NCBI RefSeq assembly: GCF_001761485.1
Contig: NC_090772.1
Location: 1,858,501 to 1,922,500 of the forward strand
Length of the DNA: 64,000 nucleotides
DNA from: Yarrowia lipolytica
Taxonomy: Eukaryota; Ascomycota; Dipodascomycetes; Dipodascales
Direction: 5' to 3'
Part shown: positions 53,746-64,000 of the stretch, in pieces
Layout: every line of letters starts with the position of its first letter
Numbering within the stretch: the first letter of the stretch is position 1
Program-made: the position numbers and the translations under genes
Notes under the pieces: model-generated
The model's database searches: none
Seen by the model: only the letters and a program-made list of their open reading frames with translations
Told to the model about the DNA's origin: nothing

Positions 53746-56128
53746 TTTTTTTTCCGCCTCTTTTTTGCCTCTCTTTTCTCTGGCCCTGGCTCTTCAGCAT
53801 ACATGACATTACCTACAGTATGTGCTGTTGCTGTATGTACGTTTCGACTTCCGGGGCATGCAGTCGGTTGATTGTCTTTTTTCGCTTGTCGTATCGGCAG
53901 CTGAAATTAACTTGTGCTGGCGAGTTTATTTTTGCGGTGGAAAAAAGACGGGAAAACAAAGACAAAAAAAAAAAAGACACTAAAAATGGCGGAAAAATAC
54001 GAGAAATAAACAGACAGCTCTAGCGTGTTCATAGCAACCCAGGCCCCACGCCAATATGTTTGTTTATTTTTGTTTATTTTTGTTGATTTTTTCTCTAACT
54101 TTTTTGCTTCATTTTCCCTTGCCCACGCACGGCACCAACCAGCCACAGATATTTTACAGATTCTCACTAGCCCAGATCATCACCACAAGGTCTGGATCTG
54201 CGCGTCGCACACTAGCGACGCGTAGCCGGGGGGAGGGAGATGGGAGAAGAAACCAGTCCACGTTTTCTGCCAAAGTCAACCAACACATTGTTTTCACCAG
54301 AATTCGTGCCCAAAAGTCGGATCCTGAATTCGGCCTAAATTCCTTCTTTTTGCAGAACGCTTGATTTTTTTTTATTGCCGAATATTCGTTCCCTTCTTCC
54401 CTTTTGTTGCTTTTTAATTATTTACCAAATATTTTATTTTGCTGTATTTTATTTTAAATTTATTAAATCTCCACGTTTCTTACAGCCATTTTCTCTGAGT
54501 CTACAGCACTGTGTTCATTCGTATTGAGACTGTAGAGTAACGCACGGACCACGAAGCGAAGGGCAAAGATGTACCTTGTGTGGAGGATTGGCGCAACTCC
54601 AAAAAACATGTGATGATGCTGCCCCACGCTCAGATCGACACCGCAGTGGTGATTACACGGTGCGTGTGGTGACTACTTGACCAAAGTCGTGGCCACCACA
54701 TGACCCCTGTCGTCCCACCAAACTCTTCATGTGAGCGCGACAGAGCCGACGTCGCGGCACCACACCAGTCATGTAGTCACCACAGAGCTCATGACACCGT
54801 GCAACACAGGCTTTATCGCAACCTCGCAGCCACAATCACATTCGTTATCACCGACACAGACCCTCGTCAGAGATCGTCTTGCAATGATCTACATCGTGGT
54901 CCAGGGTGCATAGGGTCGTCCACCTGCTTTTGCTGTGCAATGACATGTGCAGTTGGGTTGAGGTGGAAAAAAAAATGTAAAAAAAAAATGTAAAACAAAA
55001 ATGGCCGACAAAATCTGACAAAATGATGAAAAAATGAAGAAAAATGTGAAACAAATGCGGGAAAAATTCCGAAAAAATATAACAAAACTCCTTCAAAAAA
55101 TTTCAAAACCTCCGCCGCTTCGGAATCGACAAAACCACACTTCCTCTCCATCTTCCATCCCCCCGGCATCCCCACACGAGCTTTCGTTCAGGCCCTGGAT
55201 ATTATTTCGCCATCTCGCTTTTAGAACTAGATGGAATAAATAAAGTTTCAACACAATGGCTGTGGAAAAAAAATCGAAAAATTTGCGAATAAGAAAAAAA
55301 GAAAAACTCCAAAAAATAGCTGCCAAAACGAAAAGCCCAAGAAAAAGCGCAAAAGAGAAAACCGACCCAAACCAGCCCTGAGCGCACACTACGGAGCCAT
55401 AATTTCGAGATATTATGGTCGCCCCACAAATATTATTTACGGGGGATTTCCACCGTCCAAAAAGGGGGTTTGGGAAAATAAAGTGGTGGAAAATGAGGCG
55501 GAAAATCGGGAAAAATCGGGAAAAATCGGGAAAAGCCGTAAATAACTAGAAGAACATACCACTATACCTTTATGTCGCTCCTTAAACCAATTATACCATC
55601 ATTTTCCCAAAATTTTCCCCGTTCATCAAACACCAACCTCCGCCATAACCTATCTCTGACCACCGGAAATAAGCGTTCAGAATTAACTTTGGGGTTGCAG
55701 ATTATGCGGAAATAAAGTCCACTATGTATCTGGGGCAACGGGGCGGTATTTTTTTTGCAGGCTCTATCTGTGTAACTTTATTTCATTCATCGCCTAACAC
55801 TAATCTTAAGTTGACGCGTCTGGAAATTAAGTTTGAAACGTTCGCGCCTCAAAACTGCACTGTTAAAAATAGACGCTGGTTGGAGGTGAGAGTGCGCCTC
55901 AGAGGTTTGCCAGCAACAGTGAGACGGGTGAACTTTCGGCGTTGGAGACCCATAGTCCTAGAGGTTTACCCGAGCCTGGGCAATAATTGTTGCTGTCAGA
56001 AACCCCAGCCTCAAATCCTACCCCACTATAGCTAATTTTCGGTGGTAATTAAACTGAGGTCATGAGTTGACTTATCCAGTGTGTCTTTTCCGTCTTTATG
56101 CAAAGTTTAGTGGGACGGATGCGGAGAT

Positions 56129-56274
56129 GGGGTTAGGGGAGAGTGGGCGAAGGTCGTGTATTAGGGTTGGGGTTAGGGTTAGGAAGGGGCGAGGGTGCGA
56201 GCGGGCTTGGTGAGGGCGAGAGTACGCGTTGGGTGGGTTACGCGTTGGCGGTGGTTTGGGTTGGGAATAGGGTT
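56129..56274 (+). repeat. Interstitial TTAGGG-type telomere-like repeats
   Basis: TTAGGG units occur at about 56132, 56161, 56172 and 56178, with AGGGTTAG at 56267. The densest part is TTAGGGTTGGGGTTAGGGTT (56161-56180). Yarrowia telomeres use a longer unit (TTAGTCAGGG, from memory), so this is not simply a telomere remnant of the same species. TTAGGG is also a binding site for Tbf1- and Tay1-type Myb proteins. Confidence 0.8.
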
Positions 56275-56543
56275 AGCAGAGTGTGGTGAGGATTTTGATA
56301 GCGTCGAAAGTGGTGAATGATTGGTTGAAAATGAGGGAAGAAACGTGTCACGATATAATTGAGGATATGAAAAATGATCTGGGGTTGATTCTGTGGGCAA
56401 AAAGTGTTGAAAACACTTACTAAAGTGAGATTTTACCCTCCCGAACGCGTAAAATGAAAAGGCAAAATAAGCTTTTCTTGTTCTGCTACACTCTATTTTA
56501 AACTTTGAGGTCCGGCAACAAAGTTGTGCAAGTTGCAATTACA

Positions 56544-56549
56544 TATATA
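56544..56549 (+). promoter_or_regulatory. TATA box of the C2H2 zinc-finger gene
   Basis: TATATA within ACATATATACC lies 52-57 bp before the ATG at 56601. Confidence 0.55.
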
Positions 56550-56600
56550 CCGTGGTCCCATCCCGACTATGGTGCTTCTTCAGAACCATTTTTCTTCTCA

Positions 56601-57800
56601 ATGACCACCTACGATCTCAACTACGACTACTCCTTTGAGTCTCTGGACTCGTTTGACTACTTGTCCGAGAGCCAGGTGTCGACCGCCGCCACTAGTCCCG
56701 GTGTTTATGACTATTCGGGCTTTTATGGAGATCACAAGGCCCATGCTGGAGGTCACAGCGGCGGAGTTGTGGGTCACAACGGCAATGTCGGGGGTCACAG
56801 CGGCCACAAGATGCCTCTGTCTCCCGCCACTCCGATGCAGACTCCTCGACAGTCCGAGTACAACCACATGATCACTCCGGCGACCATCATGTCTCGGGCC
56901 TATTCGACCTCGTCGACCCCGTTTGTTGGCATGAAGCTCAACTTTGAGACCCCGGTGTCGGAATCTTGTGGCGCTGATTCGCTACTCACTCCCCAGTCCA
57001 TTTCCATGGACCGATCGCACTCGCTTCCCGAGTCCGGCGTCAACCCGTTCTACGCTCCGTTCGAGCTTAACCAGGACGTGGTTTCCGACGCCGAGAGCGG
57101 CAACTCCCCCACCGACTCGTCGTCATCGTCCGAGTCTCTCGTGGAGTCCGCCCTCGCCCCGCCCCTGTTCACAAACCCTTTTTACAAGCCCCAGTCGTTT
57201 GTCAAGGGCGAGCAGGGTGATCACGTGTCCGAGCCTTCGCCGGCGCAAGTGACCGAGTCGCCCTCGCATGTGACCCAAATGGAGTCGATGGCATCCATGG
57301 CGTCGATGGCTTCAATGTCTCCCTCGCCCTCGCCTCTGGAGGAGAGCATGTCTGCCAAGGCGGCCAAGTTGGCACTTTCGCTGGTCGACGAGTCCAAGAA
57401 CTCGGCCAACTCAGCAATGCCTGCCAACCAGTCGTTGTTCAAGTCACCCGAGGTCCAGAACCTCTACTCCATCATCCACACCCCGCACACCCCCACTGTG
57501 GTGCCGCACAACGGTGTCTTGTCGGTGTCGCCCGAGTTTGAGTTCACCGTGTGCGAGAAGAAGTTTGTGTGCAAGCACTGCGACAAGCGGTTCAAGCGCC
57601 ACGAGCATCTCAAGCGCCACATGAAGATCCATACCGACGATCGGCCCTTTTGCTGCGATATTGAGGGCTGCGGACGCAAGTTTTCGCGATCCGACAACTT
57701 CCGGGCCCATCGACGGACCCACATGAAGAAGGGCGGCCGAAACTCGTTTGTCGAGGGCCTTCAGGACCAGTACACTCATCGACAGAAGCGGCGATGTTAA
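56601..57800 (+). CDS. C2H2 zinc-finger transcription factor
   Basis: A 399-residue protein from the ATG at 56601 (TCTTCTCAATG). Upstream in-frame codons run through the TATA box and are dismissed. Residues 1-310 are low-complexity. There is a Tyr/Asp/Ser-rich start ([20 protein letters not shown]), a His/Gly repeat (about 45-70), Ser-rich acidic stretches likely to activate transcription, and a [10 protein letters not shown] run. Two fingers sit near the C-terminus. Finger 1 is C-x2-C-x12-H-x3-H ([20 protein letters not shown], about 322-344). Finger 2 is C-x4-C-x12-H-x3-H (about 351-373) with [13 protein letters not shown]. The RHEHLKR and RSDNFRA helices resemble the Msn2/Com2/Mhy1 class that bind CCCCT-type stress elements. 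A basic tail (HRQKRRC) follows. Its target genes cannot be told from sequence. Confidence 0.9.
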   Translation: MTTYDLNYDYSFESLDSFDYLSESQVSTAATSPGVYDYSGFYGDHKAHAGGHSGGVVGHNGNVGGHSGHKMPLSPATPMQTPRQSEYNHMITPATIMSRAYSTSSTPFVGMKLNFETPVSESCGADSLLTPQSISMDRSHSLPESGVNPFYAPFELNQDVVSDAESGNSPTDSSSSSESLVESALAPPLFTNPFYKPQSFVKGEQGDHVSEPSPAQVTESPSHVTQMESMASMASMASMSPSPSPLEESMSAKAAKLALSLVDESKNSANSAMPANQSLFKSPEVQNLYSIIHTPHTPTVVPHNGVLSVSPEFEFTVCEKKFVCKHCDKRFKRHEHLKRHMKIHTDDRPFCCDIEGCGRKFSRSDNFRAHRRTHMKKGGRNSFVEGLQDQYTHRQKRRC

Positions 57801-58865
57801 GTCGAGTCGCGGCTCGACGCGATCATCGACTTCACCCCAACTCCACCTCGATTCCAGCCAGCAATCATGACATTCGCCCACCCCCATTAACACACATGGA
57901 CGTTACGCAACTAACAAAACTCTCATTCCGTCTTTGACGACCAAAACTGCAGGACAGACTCATTCTACACGCTCATTACCAGCCCCGGAGGCTTATTTAT
58001 TTCAAGGCATTATTTATTAGAGCAGCGCAAGTCGCAGCCGAAGTTGCCCAGCGGCTTCGTAGTGACTTTGTAGTTAGAACATACGCCATTGTAGAAGATC
58101 TAACATCCGTAGATGGTGATTTTTAGATGGGTCCACGAGTTATCGAGGAGGTGTGGTTTTTTATGTTTTTCTTTTCATTTTTCTCATTTTTTTTCTTATC
58201 TCGCACCTTTTTTCACCATTTTTATTTTATTCTGTATCTGTCATTTGATGGTCCAAACTGAGATTTTCCAGCCCTACAAGTAGTGGCTTCTGTTCTCTCT
58301 GGCCAATTTCTCATCATCTCCTTCTCTTCTGCCAAAACGATTCATGGCGGAACTGTGGGGTGTGACAGTTGGCGATTTTTGGAGATTGGCGTAACAGCTG
58401 GGGATATTTGGCTATTTGGGCAACTTTTGAGGAGTTGTACCAACTTATGCCAACCCCGATGTCTTCTGACAACCCGACAATCACCTCATTTCGCCCACAT
58501 CAATGGTTGAGATCTTCTCGAACTTCTGATCATCCTCCTGCGAAACTAAACTGGTGGCTCTAAAAAGCACACTGTAGTTGAGTTGTTGGGGAACGCCAGC
58601 TGGAGTCTGGCAGAGTCGTTTCGGCCTCTTGACATGTGTGTTCTCATCATTTACGCTGATAGTCAACTCCAGCCAAATACCACGAGGTGATCTGCCGATA
58701 GACTGAGTACATTGTCCGCGAAAACCATGTGAGCAGCTGCTGTCCGAGTCCACGAGACTCTGGTGTCAAACACGTTGCCAAAGGAAAGGGATGAGACATG
58801 GTCCGGGTCTGGGCTCATCGCCACTGGACTACGGTCACTGGAGATCCATTCACTTTGTTCAGCCA

Positions 58866-58945
58866 CCCAAACCCAGCTCATTAAACTCTGTTCAACCAGG
58901 CTTAGCAGGTTGAACTAGGCTTAGCCAGTTGAACAGGGCTTGGAC
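58866..58945. repeat. Degenerate 20-bp repeat (GTTGAACTAGGCTTAGCCA)
   Basis: About four drifting copies of a GTTCAACCAGGCTTAGCAG-type unit. Confidence 0.75.
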
Positions 58946-59830
58946 TTGGAGCAGGGTCAGGCTAGATCCGAAGCTTTAACCAGGCTCAGCTTTGCCTTCA
59001 CCAGTTCCAAGGTGGGCGAAATCTGCAGAAAGACCTTGCTGCGAGTCGTAGAGCCGAGTCGAGGGTGAAGTGCGATGTCAGTGGAAATTTCTGAATATTT
59101 CGACACATTTCTGAATGCACAACACATTCTCGAAACCTCGACACATTCCCGAGATACCTCGACCTGTAGCTGTCGGTTTGATCTGAGCTTGTCATTTTCC
59201 TGTCATTTCATAACAAAAAGTCTAAACTTTGCTCACTAATTTTCTTTAAGTTTGGGGAAATGATCTCCGACGGTAAACAAACATAACGTCAAACCCCAAA
59301 ATTAACCAAAATTAGCCCCACCAGAAAGCCCACCACAGAGGTCCTTCCCCCTTGCCAAAACCCAATCCAAACCACGTAATATCACTCTCAGAGCGAATCG
59401 GAAAATGACATTGTAAAGCTGGCAGTTGGGCGAGTTCAATAGTACCTCCTTCATCGCGATATCTCACCCTTTCACCAAACTGGCGTCTCCATTCTCCACC
59501 CCCAGCTGGCACCAACTCTGTCCATCATGGCCATCTGACAGCTGACCGTGAACTGAGACCGAGACTGAGACCTGAGGCTGAGGCTGAGACCCGAGACTGG
59601 ATCGCGCGGAGTGCCATCGATCTCGATCTCGTCTGCGATCGTGCTGAGTCAAAGTGACACAGAAGCCAGGGTGACACAGACTGAAGGACACAGATAGGAC
59701 ACTGACAGAAGCTCAAGGACACAGATGGAAGCTCAAGTGGCTCAAATAGAGTGGGAAAAAACTGGCACAAACAGATTGGGGGCAAGTGACACAAATAGAT
59801 TGGGGTGAGGCGTCACAATGGGGACTCATG

Positions 59831-59932
59831 AACGGACACAAACGGGCGCAACGGACTCAACGGACACAAACGGGCGCAACGGAAACAACTGACACAAACG
59901 GGCGCAACGGAAACAACGGACACAAACGGATC
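59831..59932. repeat. Repeat with ACGGACACAAACGGGCGCA core
   Basis: About four to five copies of ACGGACACAAACGGGCGCA alternate with ACGGAAACA. The 14-bp core matches the repeat at 53.2 kb. Confidence 0.9.
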
Positions 59933-60112
59933 AAAGCGACCAAAGTGTCGTGAGTGTCTCCGGATGTTCTGAGTGTCTCCAGCAATGTTTGGAACCCTTT
60001 GGAACGTCTCTCGAGTGCCCGAAAGACCATGTCATACCAACTCCAGACACAGAATGAACTGACTGGACTCGATTGGACTTGGTTTTGTGTCAGATGTGAG
60101 CAACACAAGTTT

Positions 60113-60192
60113 GCCAGTTGCGATTTGCGAGATTTGCCAGTTGCGAGATTTGCCAGTTGCGAGATTTGCCAGTTGCGAGATTTGCGAGAGAT
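60113..60192. repeat. 19-bp tandem repeat (GAGATTTGCCAGTTGC)
   Basis: Four copies of CCAGTTGCGAGATTTG in slightly varying spacing lie about 360 bp before the small zinc-finger candidate. Confidence 0.9.
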
Positions 60193-60504
60193 GTTTGGGC
60201 GCCAATTTATCGTTGCGCGATAAACTGGCAAGACCGCTAACCCGGATGACGACTATCTCCACTATTCCCGAGCCCCCATCGGATAGGATGGTCATGTGTC
60301 CCTTGAATTTGGTCATGTGACTGGTCATGTGACTGAGGAGTCGGATGTGTCCCCAAAATCCCCAGACTGGTCGTGCTCAAAATGTCGGAATCTCCCCATT
60401 TTCGCGCCGACCAGTCTCGTGTCAAAATGCCCCAGAATGCCCCGAATGTCGGAATGGCAGTCACGTGCACCAGAATGAGACGGATTTTCGACAACTCGCA
60501 ACCA

Positions 60505-60510
60505 TATAAG
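60505..60510 (+). promoter_or_regulatory. Possible TATA box of the small zinc-finger gene
   Basis: TATAAG in CCATATAAGC lies about 45 bp before the ATG at 60553, the same spacing as for other TATA-containing genes in this window. Confidence 0.45.
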
Positions 60511-60552
60511 CACTTACTCCGAGCCCGGACAATCTGCACCCATTTCTCCAAA

Positions 60553-60672
60553 ATGAATGACAAAATCTGGTACGGAGAGTGTCCCGATTGTGGTGTCCGA
60601 ATTCTACTCAAGGACTACAAAGATCATATGATGAATTGTGTTCCCAAACTAATTGGTGGTCAAGGGAGGTAA
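60553..60672 (+). CDS. Candidate micro-protein with a UBZ4-like zinc finger
   Basis: A 39-residue frame begins MNDKIWYGE at the ATG at 60553 (context CCAAAATG) and ends at TAA 60670-60672. Residues 10-29 (CPDCGVRILLKDYKDHMMNC) fit C-x2-C-x11-H-x3-C, the spacing of Rad18-type ubiquitin-binding zinc fingers (UBZ4), with the usual CP.C start and H..xC end. The frame remains open upstream to an ATG at 60382 (96 residues), but that part shows no conserved features and would place the TATA-like site inside the coding region. Alternatively it is the first exon of a spliced gene, since the tail GGQGR ends at GGAGGTAACG, though that is a poor donor. There is no other gene within 2.5 kb. Confidence 0.4.
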   Translation: MNDKIWYGECPDCGVRILLKDYKDHMMNCVPKLIGGQGR

Positions 60673-63600
60673 CGCGGAAGGTGTTGTTTTCGGGACGCGT
60701 GGTTGGGATTCGTTTTGTTGACTTTCTGGTTTGTTGACTCTCTGGTTTAATTGGATGTGTCTACAACTACCGTACTTACACCATTGCCATACGTATAGTG
60801 GCTCAGGTACTTGTACCACACTAAAACCACGAATAATATAATATCAGCTAGTAAACCATCACTATTTTACTCCCCATTATCTTATCTATTAAACGCACTC
60901 TTAGGATTTCTTGTAATTTTTCAGCTCGAAATATGTTGGATTTTTCACTGTTTTTTAGGAATTTTTGTCTCAATATTTTTGAATAAAATAAAACGACATC
61001 CAAAATGAAATAAAATAAAAAATAAAAAACAAAAAACAAAAAACAAAAAACAAAAAATAAAATAACCTGGGCATATTTGCGAATAATTCAACTTGAGCGA
61101 AGATAATTGCAAATGCAACGGAGATGAAAGATTTTGGAACGTATTACGGAAACAAAAACCACTGTTTTTTAAACACAATTGAATAAAATTGGAGAGAGGG
61201 AGAAAAAAACAAAAATAAATAAATTGATACACAATATTCCTCACATTTCTCCATCGCAGTATGACACACTCTCCAAGCCAAATTATCGACTCTGGCCAGG
61301 GCTAGACTTTCGAAATAGTACTATGTCATACTAAAAGGGTGGTGGTTAGAACGAATAATTATGGACCATTGGTATTCATTTTGAGAGTAGGAACAAGAGA
61401 GTAAAAACCTATGAGCAGAAAAAAATTGTTGCGTAATGGAAAAATCATTGATATTCATTGTCATATATCAAATTTCTTTTTTCCCTAACGAGAGATCAGT
61501 TTCGTTTTTCTCTTCATCCCCGAAAATGGTCTATACTGTTGCTCGCATTTCCTTGAATTTCAAAGAATGCAAAAAAGATCAAATTCTACGGAAAACTTCA
61601 CCAATGTCATATAACATCGTCAATAATTACTTCTAAAAATACCCTGACTCGTTCTGATTTTTCTCCGCTCAATTCCGCCAAATTCTGTCTTTCCAGTCTA
61701 GAAAATAAAATAAAATAAAATACTGAATAATTTTGACAAAATCCAAACGTCTCAAAACACGCCAAATCGCCTAAAAACACATCAAATGTATCCTACACCA
61801 TTTCAGACCCAAGTCCACCCCCAATTTGCCAAATCCCTTGACCCCTTGCGTTCTCTAATCCATTGTCCACCTTTTTCTACCTTTTTCCTTTTTTCAATTT
61901 TTCCCCGACTTTCCTTGTCACCGTAAAACATGGTCGAATTCCTCCACATAATATCTACGACACCGGAACTGGCCTCGTCCACTGCCACACTGCCAAGACA
62001 AAAGCAATACGACCTCGTGAGAGGTACAGCAGAAATATGATTTTGTTTTTTTCTTTATTTCCCGTTTATCCGCAGGGCGGAGTATAAATTGTATCTAAGG
62101 CGGAGCTAATTAGTGCGAAATTGTGCGTTATGTTACGCCAGATGGAGTGCCCTGTTTCAGGGGGCGTTATTTACGGCAGATACGGTTGTATTCGGCGATT
62201 TTAACGCCCAGTCGGTTTGGTTGGGTTGGTTGGTTTGAATTGGCCTTTTGTTTCTATTTTATTTTATTTTTTTCCAATGTATATCACCCATGTTCATTCC
62301 GCTTCTGACCGCAAGTGAAACTCCTTTGAAATTTCAAAATACCTCCGCTCTCAGCCACTAAAAAAAGTCTTGTCGGCTTTCAGCTGAGACACGCCGGGGT
62401 GGTGAGACACGACAGTTGAACTGAAACAGAACGGGGAGGGGACCAGGGGGAACAGGGGGAGCAGCGGGAGTAGAGAGAATAGGGGGAACAGGGGTGGGTG
62501 AGGGACTTGTGGAGGAGGAGTGCCACGAACGATTCTTGACGGAAATGATCGTTTTAGAGCAATAATGAGCAATTTAGAAAGAGTTGGTTTAGGGGGTAAA
62601 TTCCGCTAAAGTATTTGTTAAGTAGAACTCGGATTTTGTAGTACTGTATGTACGGACTGGGACAGTATAGCGGAAAAAAAAAATAGTGGATAATTAGGCC
62701 CGCGAATTACAGATGTGTCTAAAAGATGTAATTGGAGAGCTGAGAACCTGAAATTTGTAATGGACAATTCAACAAAAAAGTAGAAAGTCTAGTCCAATAA
62801 TTGAACAATTCAGACCAATATCCACCGAGTTGGTTGATGTTGTTGTTGTTGTTGTCGAGTTAGATGGATTTGATAAATATTGCTACCGTCAGAACTTTAT
62901 CAGATTAGCAACAATCCACTATCGACCATAAAAATCCCAAATATATCCCAAATAAGCCCGTTCCAGATACCATTCAGAACCTGAAGTTCACCCTAACATG
63001 CTGACATATCCAAATCTGTGATTATATAATCTCATGTTGGGTTTTCTGCAACCCCGTCAGTGTGAATGGTCACTATCACGTGATAGCAGCTCCTGCAGCG
63101 TCGTCACAACCTCTAAAATTCCTAACCACCTCCCGATATCGTGAGAAGTCCTCCAGAGTCACACAATCCTTCACCGAAAACTGCTACAGAAATGCCACTG
63201 CAAATCTGAAAATTGGAATCAATTTAAAATGGTCCTCAAAGCCGAATGGAATACCAACATCAGACCCAGCATTTCAATGACACTCTCAAAAACCTCTCCC
63301 AAAGATCCATGTGGGGGAGTCGTGGGGGAGCAAACCTTAATTTTCAGAAGCGGTTAGATTATTTCAGACGCTCTCTGAGAGTCTGGTGAGCAGTCTATAT
63401 GATATCTGTCGTTAAAGATTTATTGGCCGAAGCCAGTTGATTCGATTTATCCACTCTTTTTTGTCACCGGGGACCTTCTACGTGACTTGAGCCCCATCCC
63501 ACTCATAAAAACCATGCCTCCACCAATGTCTCCAAGAGTGGTTCAAGTCACATGTTCAACCCCGCCTGGTCACGGCTCATCTAAAATTACTTTTCTCCTA

Positions 63601-64000
63601 CCGATTCAGCAGCTCACCTAATCATTACTAACTCCTTATCCCCACTACTTGTAGTCCCCGTGATCATGTGCCAGTACTCTCAGACCACCTTCAAAAAGAT
63701 GGACGCGACGAAGACACGATACAGCTGATTCCGTGCACGATCGTTTGATGACTGAGACAGATGGACAAAGCCCAATTTTTTTTCTTCGTCTTTTTTTTTT
63801 TTTATTTGCTGTGATTTTTTTTTTCATCCCGAAATTCTGCTTGTCTCCCGGAAACGTCTCGTTGTGTCTTGCCTGTCAGTGCTGCTTAATCTCAAACTCG
63901 GTTTTTTTTCGTTATTTTTTTTTTCACATCTGAATCTCGCTTTTCCCGCAAATTGGATTGTGACTGTCAGATGCGCAGCTTGCATAACTTGTCAAATAAG
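60673..64000. other. Right-end gene-poor stretch
   Basis: No gene is recognised. It contains an A-rich block (60990-61060) and a 14-bp perfect palindrome CTATCACGTGATAG (63073-63086). The 63.78-63.93 kb part is T-rich. Confidence 0.55.

Larger units (their letters stand above)
43235..56600. other. 13.4 kb region without a credible gene
   Basis: Between RSM23 and the zinc-finger gene no frame has a recognisable domain, convincing composition or matching splice sites. The longest frames (for example minus strand 53043-53804) are made from tandem repeats. Contents seen are a purine-rich tract (43.30-43.41 kb), small duplications at 44711-44778 (23 bp, period 45) and 46914-46975 (about 25 bp, period 35), AT-rich blocks near 46.0-46.25 and 46.6-46.75 kb, and a perfect 19-bp inverted repeat (46296-46314). 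Several minisatellites lie at 51.9-53.75 kb, with an 18-base G run at 52648-52665. For Yarrowia this is a very large gap. Confidence 0.6.
57801..60500. other. Gene-poor stretch after the zinc-finger gene
   Basis: No gene is recognised. The zinc-finger gene's 3' region is followed by a degenerate repeat of GTTGAACTAGGCTTAGCCA (about 58866-58945), a 14-bp-core repeat at 59.83-59.93 kb, and the 60.11 kb repeat. Confidence 0.55.

Noticed and set aside
53043-53804. 253-codon minus-strand frame rich in Lys and Trp
   Set aside because: Its length comes from the 12-bp GGCCACTTTTTC array and other tandem repeats. There is no domain and no support outside the repeats.
60032-60328. Frames with repeated LATGKSRNWQISQ
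   Set aside because: They are produced by the 19-bp tandem repeat at 60.11-60.19 kb.
1-64000. CRISPR arrays, 5S rRNA or tRNA-5S fusions, snRNAs
   Set aside because: The organism is a yeast, so CRISPR is not expected, and no spaced repeats fit. I looked for 5S and B-box motifs and found only the two tRNA-type sequences listed.

Overview
The window looks like a nuclear chromosome segment of an ascomycete yeast of the Yarrowia clade (Yarrowia lipolytica or a close relative). The best evidence is the RHO2 gene at 22.2-23.7 kb. Both of its introns start with GTGAGT and end with a CTAAC branch site only one to two bases before the 3' CAG, the compact arrangement known from Yarrowia. Supporting signs are long intergenic regions, a large F-box-like protein of a kind known from this genus, a Ty3/gypsy element beside a tRNA gene, and an intron-bearing tRNA gene. 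No bacterial, organellar or rDNA sequence was seen.

Layout. At the left edge is the 3' end of an unrecognised gene (3-293), then CDC8 thymidylate kinase on the minus strand. A 5.6 kb gene-poor stretch follows with a tRNA-like sequence, a coding relic and several minisatellites. A PH-domain protein gene (6.8-8.3 kb, minus) precedes another 6.5 kb gene-poor stretch. The central 14.9-33.5 kb is the gene-richest part: a TPR-like protein (minus), an aldo-keto reductase (plus), RHO2 (plus, three exons), an F-box-type protein (plus) convergent with a Dal5-type transporter (minus), and RRP7 (minus) divergent from ABD1 (plus). At 34.2 kb lies a minus-strand tRNA gene, and about 100 bp upstream of it a complete-looking 6.0 kb Ty3/gypsy LTR retrotransposon. 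RSM23 (mitoribosomal mS29) follows at 42.0-43.2 kb. From 43.2 to 56.6 kb no credible gene is visible. A C2H2 zinc-finger transcription factor gene lies at 56.6-57.8 kb. The last 6 kb holds only one candidate, a 39-residue protein with a ubiquitin-binding-type zinc finger.

The host genes cover ordinary functions and do not form a pathway cluster: dTTP synthesis (CDC8), 18S rRNA maturation (RRP7), mRNA capping (ABD1), mitochondrial translation (RSM23), polarity and wall signalling (RHO2), transport and redox metabolism. Host coding sequence fills only about 21% of the window, low for Yarrowia. The non-coding part carries some two dozen unrelated short tandem repeats (10-44 bp units) and an excess of the octamer TCACGTGA. 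It also has TTAGGG-type telomere-like repeats upstream of the zinc-finger gene and a perfect 19-bp inverted repeat inside the largest gene desert.

The most interesting leads are the UBZ4-like micro-gene at 60.55 kb, the long Arg/Asp-repeat extension of ABD1, the TCACGTGA excess, the gene desert with its inverted repeat, and the tRNA-associated retroelement. Nothing seen amounts to a clearly new multi-gene system.
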